A DNA stretch of 64,000 nt, from positions 25,801 through 89,800 of the forward strand of contig JAKPIB010000046.1 of the NCBI GenBank assembly GCA_029549985.1. The letters run 5' to 3'. Positions 54,452 to 63,279 of the stretch are shown here, in pieces. Made by a program: the position numbers and the translations under genes. Numbering within the stretch: the stretch's first letter is position 1; every line of letters begins with the position of its first letter. Source of the DNA: Bacillota bacterium. GTDB taxonomy: Bacteria > Bacillota > Clostridia > Caldicoprobacterales > DTU083. The notes under the pieces were generated by a model. That model made no database searches. It saw only the letters and a program-made list of their open reading frames with translations, and was not told the origin of the DNA.

Positions 54452-54473
54452 TGGTATAATTGTATATACAATT
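54452..54473 (+). promoter_or_regulatory. Probable cdaA promoter overlapped by a 16-bp perfect palindrome
   Basis: TGG then TATAAT (54455-54460), an extended -10. The palindrome AATTGTATATACAATT (54458-54473) covers its end and the start site. TTGTATAtACAA-type dyads are typical of GntR-like repressors. The leader to cdaA is about 125 bases. Confidence 0.5.
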
Positions 54474-54594
54474 GGTATCAGTAATAAATGCATATTTCTT
54501 ACTTTAAAGCAAGACCTGGGTTGATATATAATGTATGTGATTGTAATCTTAAGCCTTCTGGCAGTATTCAGTTTGTTATAAGGGGTGCACCCGT

Positions 54595-55446
54595 ATGTGG
54601 GATTGGATCACAAGATTTTTCTCTTATATAGAACCATACATACAATTTCCGTGGGTCATCCGGCATATTATCGATATCGCTATCGTTGCATATGTACTGT
54701 ACAGGCTGATGCTGCTCATCAGAGAGACCCGGGCAGAGCAGGTACTTAAAGGCCTGGCGATCTTGCTCATGGCGACAAAGCTGAGCGAGATCCTGCAATT
54801 CTATACCATCTACTGGATCTTAAAGAATACAGTGACTGTAGGTGTCATAGCATTATTGATCGTTTTTCAGCCCGAGCTGCGCAGAGCGCTGGAGCAGATA
54901 GGCAGAGGCCAGCTGTTTGACAAATCATTGTTCATAAATGATGACAAGGATTCATCAGTCATAATAAATGAGATTTCTAAAGCCGTTTTGAATATGGCCA
55001 AAGCGAATATCGGCGCCCTGATCGTAATTGAAAGAAAAACAGGCCTGAATGATTATCTGGAAACAGGAGTCCGGCTGGATGCAGAGCTTTCAGGACCTTT
55101 GCTGGAGAATATATTCGTTCCCAACACCCCACTCCACGATGGTGCTGTCATTATACGCGGCAGCAGGATAGCAGCAGCAGGCTGCTTTCTACCGCTCACT
55201 GAAAACCCGAACCTTAGCAAGCAGCTGGGTACAAGGCACCGCGCCGCCTTGGGGATATCGGAAAACTCAGATGCCGTAGCGATCGTAGTATCAGAAGAGA
55301 CGGGGATAATCTCAATGGCCAACAATGGCAAGCTGACCAGGTATCTGGACAGCAAGGGGCTTAAGGACATGCTGCAAAAGGTATATGTCAGAGAAAAGGA
55401 ACCTCGCTCGATCATCCCCAAAAAATGGAGGATCAAAAATGAATAA
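54595..55446 (+). CDS. cdaA: Membrane diadenylate cyclase CdaA
   Basis: A 283-residue CdaA: three N-terminal membrane helices (about 20-85) and a DisA_N (DAC) domain with the catalytic DGA (Asp182 in TPLHDGAVI) and RHR (214-216 in GTRHRAAL). It makes cyclic di-AMP from two ATP, controlling potassium and osmotic balance and wall homeostasis. It overlaps cdaR by 8 bases. The ATG 54595 follows AAGGGGTG. Confidence 0.96.
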   Translation: MWDWITRFFSYIEPYIQFPWVIRHIIDIAIVAYVLYRLMLLIRETRAEQVLKGLAILLMATKLSEILQFYTIYWILKNTVTVGVIALLIVFQPELRRALEQIGRGQLFDKSLFINDDKDSSVIINEISKAVLNMAKANIGALIVIERKTGLNDYLETGVRLDAELSGPLLENIFVPNTPLHDGAVIIRGSRIAAAGCFLPLTENPNLSKQLGTRHRAALGISENSDAVAIVVSEETGIISMANNGKLTRYLDSKGLKDMLQKVYVREKEPRSIIPKKWRIKNE

Positions 55447-56731
55447 ACTAAAGCTGTTCGAACGCAACGGAGCAATAAAAGTGTTATCGGTAGTCATAGC
55501 ATTTATCCTGTGGCTGTATGCAGTAAGTGAACTGAACCCTGAGGCTACCAAGAGTATAACCGATATACCTATAATTGTTCAAAATGCGGACGAATTATGG
55601 AATAAGGGTCTTACGCTGGCCAAGGATCCCCCTGCGAAGACCAGCATCAGGATAAGAGGATTGGGCAATGATATAAGCAAGGTCAACCTGAACAACATAA
55701 AGGCTATACTTGATCTTAGTGTTATAGAGAATGAGGGGATCCAGCAGATACCGCTTGATATCGAAGGGCTTACCCCCAGGGAAGTCAGGCTTGACAGCAT
55801 ACCTGAAGTATCGGTCGTTATCAACAGGATAGCCAACAAAATAATACCGGTCAACATAAGATACGTTGGTGCCCAGCCCAAGGACTACTATATCCACGAG
55901 GCAACAGCGGATCCTAGAAATATCACTATCGTTGGGGCAGAATCGATAGTCAACAGTGTCGTAAAGGCCGTAGTAGAGGTAAATCTGGAAAATGCCAAGG
56001 AAAAGCTGGAGCTCTCATTGCCTATATCGCTTTATGATGCCAGTGACAAGAAGGTAGAACCGAAGTATATCGAAATGCTGCAGAAGTTCGTTATGGTCAC
56101 TGTTCCCATTTATCCACTGAAGACACTGCCTGTGAGTGCTACTATAACCGGAGAGCCTGCTGTCGGATTTGTAGTCAGATCTGTCAAGGTCGAGCCGGAG
56201 AAAATAGTTGTGAACGGGGATCCTTCTGTGATTTCCAAGCTGGAGAAGCTGACTACCGAAGTGATAGATATAACGGGGAAAAACGGGGATATCAACGTTA
56301 ACATACCTATTGAAGCCATACCCGGTGTGTTTTTTGATACGGGAAAGGTAAGGAATGTCAATGTAAAGGTCGATATTGAAGAGCAAACTGTTGAAAGAAG
56401 CTTTGAGCTTAAGAATATAAGCCTGGTTAATTTACCTGAAGGCTATGATGCCGAGCTGGTCACTCATACAGTAACAGTTACATTGAGTGGAAGATATTCA
56501 GCAATCAACAAGCTGGAGGTTGATTCTCTCAAGCCAGTTGTTGACCTGAAGGGGTTGACAGAGGGAGAGCACCTGGTTGAAGTCCGGCTGGACCTGCCAG
56601 CCGGCCTGCAAAGGATTGAGTCATCACCGCCAAAGGTAATGGTCAGGCTTAAGGCGGCAACGACACCTTCGCCGGAGCCTACGGAAGCCCCGGTTACATC
56701 TCCTACGCCGTCTATACCTTCTGCAGGATGA
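55439..56731 (+). CDS. cdaR: CdaA regulatory protein CdaR (YbbR-domain)
   Basis: A 430-residue protein: one N-terminal membrane helix (about 14-31), then four extracellular YbbR-type beta domains (each about 80 residues; repeating patterns such as VKVEPEKIVVNGDPSVISKLEKLTTEVIDI), and a Pro/Thr/Ser tail. It binds CdaA and tunes c-di-AMP synthesis. ATG 55439 has GGAGG six bases upstream and lies inside the cdaA end. The usual next gene, glmM, is absent here; a tRNA follows. Confidence 0.92.
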   Translation: MNKLKLFERNGAIKVLSVVIAFILWLYAVSELNPEATKSITDIPIIVQNADELWNKGLTLAKDPPAKTSIRIRGLGNDISKVNLNNIKAILDLSVIENEGIQQIPLDIEGLTPREVRLDSIPEVSVVINRIANKIIPVNIRYVGAQPKDYYIHEATADPRNITIVGAESIVNSVVKAVVEVNLENAKEKLELSLPISLYDASDKKVEPKYIEMLQKFVMVTVPIYPLKTLPVSATITGEPAVGFVVRSVKVEPEKIVVNGDPSVISKLEKLTTEVIDITGKNGDINVNIPIEAIPGVFFDTGKVRNVNVKVDIEEQTVERSFELKNISLVNLPEGYDAELVTHTVTVTLSGRYSAINKLEVDSLKPVVDLKGLTEGEHLVEVRLDLPAGLQRIESSPPKVMVRLKAATTPSPEPTEAPVTSPTPSIPSAG

Positions 56732-56800
56732 TCGTAGCAAGGTCAGGTATCAACGCATCAGTTTGCACTGCTGTATACTTTGAAAAAACACTAGTCAATA

Positions 56801-56830
56801 TTGAAATACATTCAGGTTCTGTGCTATAAT
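56801..56830 (+). promoter_or_regulatory. Promoter of tRNA-Arg
   Basis: TTGAAA (56801-56806), 18-base spacer, perfect TATAAT (56825-56830) preceded by TGC. The tRNA begins 12 bases later. Confidence 0.8.
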
Positions 56831-56841
56831 CAATATGTTGT

Positions 56842-56917
56842 GCGCCTGTAGCTCAGTGGATAGAGCGTTCGACTCCGACTCGAAAGGTCGCAGGTTCAAC
56901 TCCTGTCAGGCGCACCA
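56842..56917 (+). tRNA. tRNA-Arg (anticodon CCG)
   Basis: A 76-base cloverleaf with encoded CCA. Acceptor GCGCCTG/CAGGCGC, D-arm GCTCAGTGGATAGAGC, anticodon stem TTCGA/TCGAA with loop CTCCGAC (anticodon CCG, reads CGG), T-arm GCAGG-TTCAACT-CCTGT. It is followed by a hairpin terminator. Confidence 0.96.
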
Positions 56918-56950
56918 AACCCGCAGCGATTTTGGCTTGCGGGTTTTCTT
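56917..56950 (+). terminator. Terminator of tRNA-Arg
   Basis: AAACCCGCA (56917-56925) pairs with TGCGGGTTT (56938-56946), followed by TCTT. On the opposite strand it could end the gene at 56954. Confidence 0.75.
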
Positions 56951-56953
56951 AAT

Positions 56954-57250
56954 TTAAAGCCTCAGGCAGGCATTTATCATCTGCAGCTTGTCAATGCCCT
57001 TTGGAGTTATGAAAAACAATGTATCTGCCTTATTTTCAGGCGTTTTTGCGATCAAACCGAATTCACAAAGTGACATCAAGGTTTCCCAAACGTCTAGTCT
57101 GCTTCTGCCCTTGAAAAAGTCAAAGAATTCGCTTATAGGCATGCCATCATGACGCTTTGACAACTGACGTAGTATATCGACCGCATATAGATAGTTTATC
57201 TGCTTTATCTCCCTAAGTATGATCTGAGTAAATTTCAACCGATCTACCAT
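56954..57250 (-). CDS. Small winged-helix-like hypothetical protein
   Basis: A 98-residue protein. The pattern of helices and a wing (MPISEFFDFFKGRSRLDVWETLMSLCEFGLIAKTPENKADTLFFITPKGIDKL) suggests a DNA-binding winged helix like that of Rrf2/ArsR proteins, but I cannot name the family. GGGAGGAGCAT precedes ATG 57250. It is monocistronic and divergent from the ftsW-like gene. Confidence 0.6.
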   Translation of the reverse strand: MVDRLKFTQIILREIKQINYLYAVDILRQLSKRHDGMPISEFFDFFKGRSRLDVWETLMSLCEFGLIAKTPENKADTLFFITPKGIDKLQMINACLRL

Positions 57251-57415
57251 ATGCTCCTCCCGGTTATACTCTCTCGTATATTATGCACGCTGGCAGGAAT
57301 TAATTACGTCAGTTTACGACAAAGCAAAAAAACATATAATAATAAAAGTATGCATGAAGATATCCTTTGATATGGTATATAATAATCCTGAAGATTAAAG
57401 CCAGGAGAGATTAAG

Positions 57416-58813
57416 GTGGATAAGAAGCAATATGAGATTCTGGCCTTGATGCTGCGCTATTGGTTTGTGCTTTTGCTTATCTGTATATTATATATCCTGT
57501 TGAAAAAAGTGATTATTTACAAACAAGGTGGCACGGTAAAAAGAACAACAGGCAATATTCCTTTCATTTTGGTTTTATATACTTTGTCTGCATTCGGGCT
57601 TTTGGCTGGAAGGGAGCCGGGAGGCTATGACCTGGATGTACTGCTGCTGGGCGCAATAATATCCGTAGTTGTCCTGTTCCAGTTTTATTTTTTGTTTTAC
57701 TTTTTCAAAGGCATAGATGAAGTGCTTCTATCCATAGTAGACACCCTTGCAGTACTGGGGCTTGTTATGCTGCAAAGGCTCAGCCCGGAGCTGGCGATGA
57801 ACCAGGTAGAATGGTTCATATACGGCAATGTGGGCATGTTTATATTCATTATGATATTTTCAAGGAACATTGACCTGGGCAGGCTTACATATCCGCTTAT
57901 GATATCCGGCATAGCTGTGCTGGTCGTAGTTCTGCTGTTTGGCAAGGAGTCAGGAGGAGCCAAGCGCTATGTTGTCCTTGGCCCTTTTTCTGTACAACCC
58001 TCAGAATTTGTAAAGCTGATTTTTATATTCGTCCTGGCATATTATCTTAAGATAAAAAGGACCTTTTTCCAAAACCTGCCTTTGTACATATTTGCCGCTT
58101 TGTCCGTTATCCTGGTTGTATTGCATAAGGATCTGGGAAGTGCCCTACAGTATTTTCTGCTCTTTATATCCATATACTACATAGCCACGAGTGACTGGCT
58201 GCTCACAGGAGCTGCTGTTGCAACCGGTATCGTCGGAGCAGCCATTAGCTACAAGCTCTTTTCCCATGTGAGGGTGAGAGTACAGGCCTGGAAGAACCCA
58301 TGGGCAGATATTGGGGGTGGAGGATACCAGGTAGCACAGTCACTGATTGCCATTGGGAGCGGTGGGCTGATTGGTTTTGGCCTGGGGCTGGGTGAGCCGA
58401 ACGTTATCCCTGCTTCGCGCACCGACTTCATATTTGCTGCCATTTGTGAAGAATTCGGCATCCTCACCGGAGCAGCAGTCATCATTCTGTTCGGATTGCT
58501 GCTGGTAAGAGGCATGCAGAAGGGACTTGAATCTGACAAGGAAACGGATACGCTCCTTGTCTGCGGTTGTGTCATATCATTGACGATACAGGCCTTTATA
58601 ATAATAGGCGGAGTCATCAAGCTCATACCCCTGACTGGGATAACGCTGCCCTTCGTTAGCTATGGAGGCAGCTCGATGTTTGTCAGCATGTGCATAGCAG
58701 GGATGATGCAGGGAATATCGATCAAAAATTACAGGCTTGCAAAGGCCTTTGAGGCATTGGATGAGCCGGATGAACTCGAATACGAAGGTGAAGGTTTCAA
58801 TGAACAGGATTAA
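57416..58813 (+). CDS. FtsW/RodA/SpoVE family lipid II polymerase
   Basis: A 465-residue SEDS protein with ten or so membrane helices. The VLHKDLGSALQYFLLF segment, the loop ARTDFIFAAICEEFG (here SRTDFIFA), and PFVSYGGSSMF end are family signatures. SEDS proteins polymerise glycan strands from lipid II together with a class B PBP, encoded next with a 14-base overlap. The pair could serve division, elongation or sporulation; I cannot tell which. GTG start with AGGAGAG upstream. Confidence 0.92.
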   Translation: MDKKQYEILALMLRYWFVLLLICILYILLKKVIIYKQGGTVKRTTGNIPFILVLYTLSAFGLLAGREPGGYDLDVLLLGAIISVVVLFQFYFLFYFFKGIDEVLLSIVDTLAVLGLVMLQRLSPELAMNQVEWFIYGNVGMFIFIMIFSRNIDLGRLTYPLMISGIAVLVVVLLFGKESGGAKRYVVLGPFSVQPSEFVKLIFIFVLAYYLKIKRTFFQNLPLYIFAALSVILVVLHKDLGSALQYFLLFISIYYIATSDWLLTGAAVATGIVGAAISYKLFSHVRVRVQAWKNPWADIGGGGYQVAQSLIAIGSGGLIGFGLGLGEPNVIPASRTDFIFAAICEEFGILTGAAVIILFGLLLVRGMQKGLESDKETDTLLVCGCVISLTIQAFIIIGGVIKLIPLTGITLPFVSYGGSSMFVSMCIAGMMQGISIKNYRLAKAFEALDEPDELEYEGEGFNEQD

Positions 58814-60209
58814 AAGAAACATGCGCAGCTGTATTTTCGTGTTGCTGTCCCTTTATCTGGTGCTGCTTGTTTATTTCGCATATACCTTGTTTATGTATAG
58901 TGACAGGTGGTTCGCAGATCCAGGAAATACAAGGGTAAAGGTCGATATGTCCAACCCGAGGATCATACCTGGCAGGATATATGACAGAAATATGCTGACA
59001 CTGGTTGAGACCGGTACTAAAACCGAAGACAACGGCCAAGTGGTTTTTTACAGAAAATATCATGAGCTGAGCAGATGTGCAGCCCATGTCATTGGCAACA
59101 GGCAATTGGGCATAGGTGCTGAGACCCGGTTCATCAAATATTTGCTGGGCTATGACAACAATCTTATAGAGCGGGTCTATCAGAAAGCCTTCCTGAACCG
59201 TGAGCAGGGCAACAATATTATTCTGACCATCGACATAGAGCTTCAAAGGTATGCTGACGAAGCTCTGGGCGATAGATCAGGCAGCATCGTGCTTATAAAC
59301 CCAAAGAACGGCGAGATCCTTGCAATGGTGAGTCATCCTGACTTTGACCCTTCCGATCCGGGCAAGGACATGAAAAATGAGAGTCTGGTCAACAAGGCAA
59401 TATACGGCAAATATCCCCCGGGGTCGATCATGAAGCTTATTACAGCAGCTGCTGCTATCAGTCACCTGGAAGGAGCAGAAGAGTTTACGCTTGAATGCAA
59501 AGGCCGGACAGACATAGACGGCATATCGGTAAGCTGCTACAGTGAACGGGCCCATGGCCTTGTAGACATGAATAGGGCGCTGGAGGTATCATGCAACGCA
59601 TATTTTGCGAAGCTGGCTGTTGATCTGGGATGGAAAAATCTGAGAAGTACAGCCGAGCGGTTTGGTTTTAACCGTGATTTCATATTTGAAGAGGTCATAA
59701 CAACTAAAAGCGTGTTCCCGACAAGCGGGACCAAATCCACCGAAGAGCTGGCTTGGGCAGGTGTGGGTCAGGATGAGGTCCTGGTTTCACCGCTTCATAT
59801 GGCCCTGATAGCTTCATCTATCGCCAATGACGGAAAAATGCCCGAGCCAAAGCTTATCCACGGCATACAGAGGCGCAATGGCAGCATTGTATACAAGTCT
59901 GGCACAAAGACAGCCCTGAATACAGTCCCGACTGAGATCGCCCAGGCTCTTAAAGGCATGATGATAAATGCAGTTGAAGAAGGGACGGGGAAAAAGGCAT
60001 ACAAGCAAGGGATCGAAATCGCAGGCAAAACCGGCACAGCAGAGGTGGGCAACGGTTCACTGCCTCATGCCTGGTTTATAGGCTTTGCGCCTGCAGAAGA
60101 TCCATCGATCGCAATAGCAGTCATAATTGAGAGGGCAGGCAGCGGTGGAAGTGAAGCAGCTCCCGTTGCAGGAGACCTGATATCCCGGGCAATACGACTT
60201 GGCTACTAG
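58800..60209 (+). CDS. Class B penicillin-binding protein (transpeptidase)
   Basis: A 469-residue class B PBP of the PbpA/FtsI kind. One membrane helix (about 12-32), a small dimerisation region (RIIPGRIYDRN), and the transpeptidase domain with PPGSIMK (Ser209, Lys212), SCN (264-266) and KTGTAE (410-415). It crosslinks stem peptides and works with the SEDS protein encoded just upstream. The start ATG 58800 lies inside the end of that gene. Confidence 0.93.
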   Translation: MNRIKRNMRSCIFVLLSLYLVLLVYFAYTLFMYSDRWFADPGNTRVKVDMSNPRIIPGRIYDRNMLTLVETGTKTEDNGQVVFYRKYHELSRCAAHVIGNRQLGIGAETRFIKYLLGYDNNLIERVYQKAFLNREQGNNIILTIDIELQRYADEALGDRSGSIVLINPKNGEILAMVSHPDFDPSDPGKDMKNESLVNKAIYGKYPPGSIMKLITAAAAISHLEGAEEFTLECKGRTDIDGISVSCYSERAHGLVDMNRALEVSCNAYFAKLAVDLGWKNLRSTAERFGFNRDFIFEEVITTKSVFPTSGTKSTEELAWAGVGQDEVLVSPLHMALIASSIANDGKMPEPKLIHGIQRRNGSIVYKSGTKTALNTVPTEIAQALKGMMINAVEEGTGKKAYKQGIEIAGKTGTAEVGNGSLPHAWFIGFAPAEDPSIAIAVIIERAGSGGSEAAPVAGDLISRAIRLGY

Positions 60210-60289
60210 ATATATGGCCTTGATGATGCCCTATTTATTCCATACAATAATAATAACGGCCCGAAGCCTTACGATAAGGAAGTGATATA

Positions 60290-62152
60290 TTGAACAGGGT
60301 CATCGAAGCAAAGCTTGGCAATTTACCGGACAGTCCGGGCGTTTATATAATGAAGGATAAAAACGATCAGATCATTTATATAGGCAAGGCTGTCTCATTG
60401 AAAAACAGAGTACGTCAATATTTCAAAGCTTCCGGACATACAGGCAAGGTCGGCGCCATGGTCGCCAATATCGAGGATTTTGAGTATATCCTGACTGACA
60501 ATGAAGTAGAAGCTTTGATCCTGGAATGCAACCTGATAAAAAAGCATAGACCTAAATACAATATATTGCTCAAGGATGACAAGCACTATCCGTATATAAT
60601 GCTTACCACGGAGGAGGATTTTCCAAGGATAGTGATGACCAGAAAAATAAGCAAGGACAACAACAAGTATTTTGGGCCCTATACCAGTGCCAGGGCTGTG
60701 AGGGAAACCATTGAGGTCATAACAAGGATATTCCCTATAAGGACCTGCAGTAGAGATGTACGGGAAGGCAAAAAGGACAGGCCGTGCCTCTATTATCATA
60801 TCGGTCAGTGCCCTGGCCCTTGTCTTGGAAATGTAAAAAAAGAGGATTACAGGTCAACCATCAGAGATGTGTGCAGATTCCTGGAAGGCAGGCATGATGA
60901 GATCATCAGGGATTTACGGTTCCGGATGGAGCAAGCGGCTGAAAACCTCCAGTTTGAGCTGGCCGCAGTCCTGCGTGACAAGCTCAATGCGGTAGAGAGG
61001 ATTATGGAGAACCAAAAGGTGATATCAACTGCTATGGAGGATCAGGATGTCATAGCCTTTGCCCAGGCAGACATCGATAGTATAACGGCAGCCCAGATAT
61101 TTTTCATAAGAGGCGGAAAGCTTATATCTGCCAAGCATTTCATCCTGGAAGGAGCATCTGAAAGCACACTGGAAGACAAGGCTTCATCGTTTATAAAGCA
61201 GTTTTACAGCCTTTCCGCTTATATACCCAGGGAAATCCTGTTGCAAACCGATATCGAAGACAGGCCGGCGATCGAACAATGGCTCATGCAGCTCAAAGGA
61301 AGCAGGGTCTATATCAAATGCCCTAAGAAAGGAGAAAAGCGCAAGCTTGTGGAGCTGGCACGGCGGAACGCAGCAGAGGCACTGCAGGCTTATACGCAGA
61401 AGGCTGAAAGAGAGAAGGCAAGGACCGAAGGAGCAGTTATAGAGCTGGCGAGTCGCCTTGGACTGCCAAATCCTCCATACCGTATGGAATGCTACGATAT
61501 ATCCAACATACAGGGCGTTGAAAAAGTAGCCTCCATGGTTGTGTTTGAAAACGGTGTGCCGGTAAAAAAGGAGTATCGCAGGTTCAAGATAAAAACAGTC
61601 GAAAGCGCCAATGATTTTGCAAGCATGGCTGAAGTGATATCAAGAAGATTCAAGCGTGGGCTGGAAGAACGCAAAGGGTTGGTATCTCAGGGTCAGGATT
61701 TTTCTAAAGGGAAGTTCTCAAAATTCCCTGACCTCGTCATAGTAGACGGGGGCAAGGGACAGCTGAATGCAGCCCTGGAGGTCATGAGCCGACTGGGGCT
61801 CGATCATATCCCCGTTGTCGGGTTAGCCAAGGAGTTCGAGGAAATATACACAAAAGACGGCGGTGACCCCATAGTGCTTCCAAGGAGTTCCAACGCTCTC
61901 CATTTGATGCAGAGGATACGTGACGAAGCGCACAGGTTTGCAATTACATACCATAGAAGCCTAAGAGACAAGGGCAGCCTACATTCTGCTTTAATGGACA
62001 TACCGGGCATAGGCCCTAAAAGGATGAAAGAGCTGATAAAAGCATTTGGATCGATCGATGCAATCAAGCGTGCTGATTTTGATGCACTGGTCAAAGTAAA
62101 AGGAATGAACAAAAGAATCGCTGCAGCTATTGCCACTTACCTGAAGGACTAG
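60290..62152 (+). CDS. uvrC: Excinuclease ABC subunit C
   Basis: A 620-residue UvrC. N-terminal GIY-YIG nuclease (PGVYIMKDKNDQIIYIGKAVSLKNRVRQYF), a UVR motif near 200-235, the RNase H-like second nuclease region (YDISNIQGVEKVASMVVFENGVPVKKEYRRFKIK), and C-terminal helix-hairpin-helices (IPGIGPKRMKELIKAFGS). It makes both incisions in nucleotide excision repair. TTG start at 60290 preceded by AAGGAAGTGA. Confidence 0.96.
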   Translation: MNRVIEAKLGNLPDSPGVYIMKDKNDQIIYIGKAVSLKNRVRQYFKASGHTGKVGAMVANIEDFEYILTDNEVEALILECNLIKKHRPKYNILLKDDKHYPYIMLTTEEDFPRIVMTRKISKDNNKYFGPYTSARAVRETIEVITRIFPIRTCSRDVREGKKDRPCLYYHIGQCPGPCLGNVKKEDYRSTIRDVCRFLEGRHDEIIRDLRFRMEQAAENLQFELAAVLRDKLNAVERIMENQKVISTAMEDQDVIAFAQADIDSITAAQIFFIRGGKLISAKHFILEGASESTLEDKASSFIKQFYSLSAYIPREILLQTDIEDRPAIEQWLMQLKGSRVYIKCPKKGEKRKLVELARRNAAEALQAYTQKAEREKARTEGAVIELASRLGLPNPPYRMECYDISNIQGVEKVASMVVFENGVPVKKEYRRFKIKTVESANDFASMAEVISRRFKRGLEERKGLVSQGQDFSKGKFSKFPDLVIVDGGKGQLNAALEVMSRLGLDHIPVVGLAKEFEEIYTKDGGDPIVLPRSSNALHLMQRIRDEAHRFAITYHRSLRDKGSLHSALMDIPGIGPKRMKELIKAFGSIDAIKRADFDALVKVKGMNKRIAAAIATYLKD

Positions 62153-62158
62153 CTGCCT

Positions 62159-62189
62159 TACCGTACTGGACATTATATGATGTACGGTA
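62159..62189. repeat. Perfect inverted repeat after uvrC
   Basis: TACCGTAC (62159-62166) and GTACGGTA (62182-62189), 15-base spacer, no T tract on either side. It is either a weak terminator or an operator for the pspC-hprK genes. Confidence 0.45.
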
Positions 62190-62256
62190 TATACTTGGAA
62201 AGAGAAATGTGTTTTTATATGATGGCATATCATAACATAGATGCAGGGGTGAGTAA

Positions 62257-62442
62257 ATGCAAAAAAGGCTATATCTGTCAAGTACAGATGTGAAGATCTG
62301 CGGCGTTTGCGGGGGTCTAGGCGAGTACTTTGACATAGATCCTACTATCGTTAGATTGATATGGGTAGTCGTGACTCTTAGCTCATGCGGGGCTGGGCTG
62401 CTGGCATATTTGATCGCAAGCCTGATAATTCCCAAAAGGTGA
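62257..62442 (+). CDS. PspC-domain membrane protein
   Basis: A 61-residue protein that consists of a PspC domain: [38 protein letters not shown] followed by a membrane helix. PspC domains take part in envelope stress responses; stand-alone forms are common in Firmicutes near hprK, as here. Site GGGGTGAG precedes the ATG. Confidence 0.88.
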   Translation: MQKRLYLSSTDVKICGVCGGLGEYFDIDPTIVRLIWVVVTLSSCGAGLLAYLIASLIIPKR

Positions 62443-62466
62443 CTTAAGGACTAAAGGGTGAAGACT

Positions 62467-63279
62467 TTGGCATACAAGCTCATTGCGATAGATCTTGATG
62501 ATTCACTCCTGAACACTGATCTTAAAATAAGCGACAGGAACAAGAAAGCGTTGCTTAAAGCAGCTGAAAAAGGCATCAAGGTCACTATAGCGACAGGAAG
62601 GATGTACAAATCCGCGCTTCCCTATATAAGAGAGCTTAATATAAGTGTACCGGTGCTGGCGTATCAAGGTGCATATATAAAGGAACCAGACACGGGCAGG
62701 ACCATAGTTAGGAAGGCAGTACCCCGGGAGTATGTGCTGCATCTGATCGAAGACTGCCGGAAGGATAATCTGCATCTTCAGATATACACTGAGGATACTT
62801 ATTATTTTGCTCAGGACAATGAATACAGCAGGTTTTATGAGAACCAATCCGGCGTCAAAGGGGTGGAGGTCGGCGATTTGATTCCGGTGGCGGATTGTGA
62901 ACCAATCAAGCTGCTGATCATTGACAAGCCAGAGAAGATATCAGCTCTATACAGTAGATACAGTGAAGCTTTTTCAGGCAAGCTGCAAACGGTGGTGTCC
63001 AGGCCGATCTACCTTGAGTTTACTCACATAGATGCTACAAAGGGGAAAGCTCTTGAACAGCTTTCTATGATGCTGGGTGTTGACAGGGATGCTGTCATAG
63101 CGATAGGTGACAGCTACAATGATATATCCATGATCGAATATGCCGGCCTGGGTGTGGCTATGGGCAATTCTCCGGAGGATGTCAAGATGAGGGCTGATTA
63201 TGTGACTGCCACCAATATCGAAGACGGTGTGGCTGATGTAATTGAGAAATTTGTGTTGGGAGATGTGATAGAAAAATGA
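62467..63279 (+). CDS. Cof-type HAD hydrolase
   Basis: A 270-residue HAD-superfamily phosphatase of the Cof/YidA group. The four motifs are clear: AIDLDDSLLNTD (nucleophile Asp), TIATGRMY, the K in KLLIIDKPEK/DATKGKALEQL, and AIGDSYNDISMIEYAG. It dephosphorylates sugar phosphates or cofactors; the substrate is open. TTG 62467 behind AAGGGTGA is preferred, GTG 62458 is the alternative. The end overlaps hprK (ATGA). Confidence 0.9.
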   Translation: MAYKLIAIDLDDSLLNTDLKISDRNKKALLKAAEKGIKVTIATGRMYKSALPYIRELNISVPVLAYQGAYIKEPDTGRTIVRKAVPREYVLHLIEDCRKDNLHLQIYTEDTYYFAQDNEYSRFYENQSGVKGVEVGDLIPVADCEPIKLLIIDKPEKISALYSRYSEAFSGKLQTVVSRPIYLEFTHIDATKGKALEQLSMMLGVDRDAVIAIGDSYNDISMIEYAGLGVAMGNSPEDVKMRADYVTATNIEDGVADVIEKFVLGDVIEK

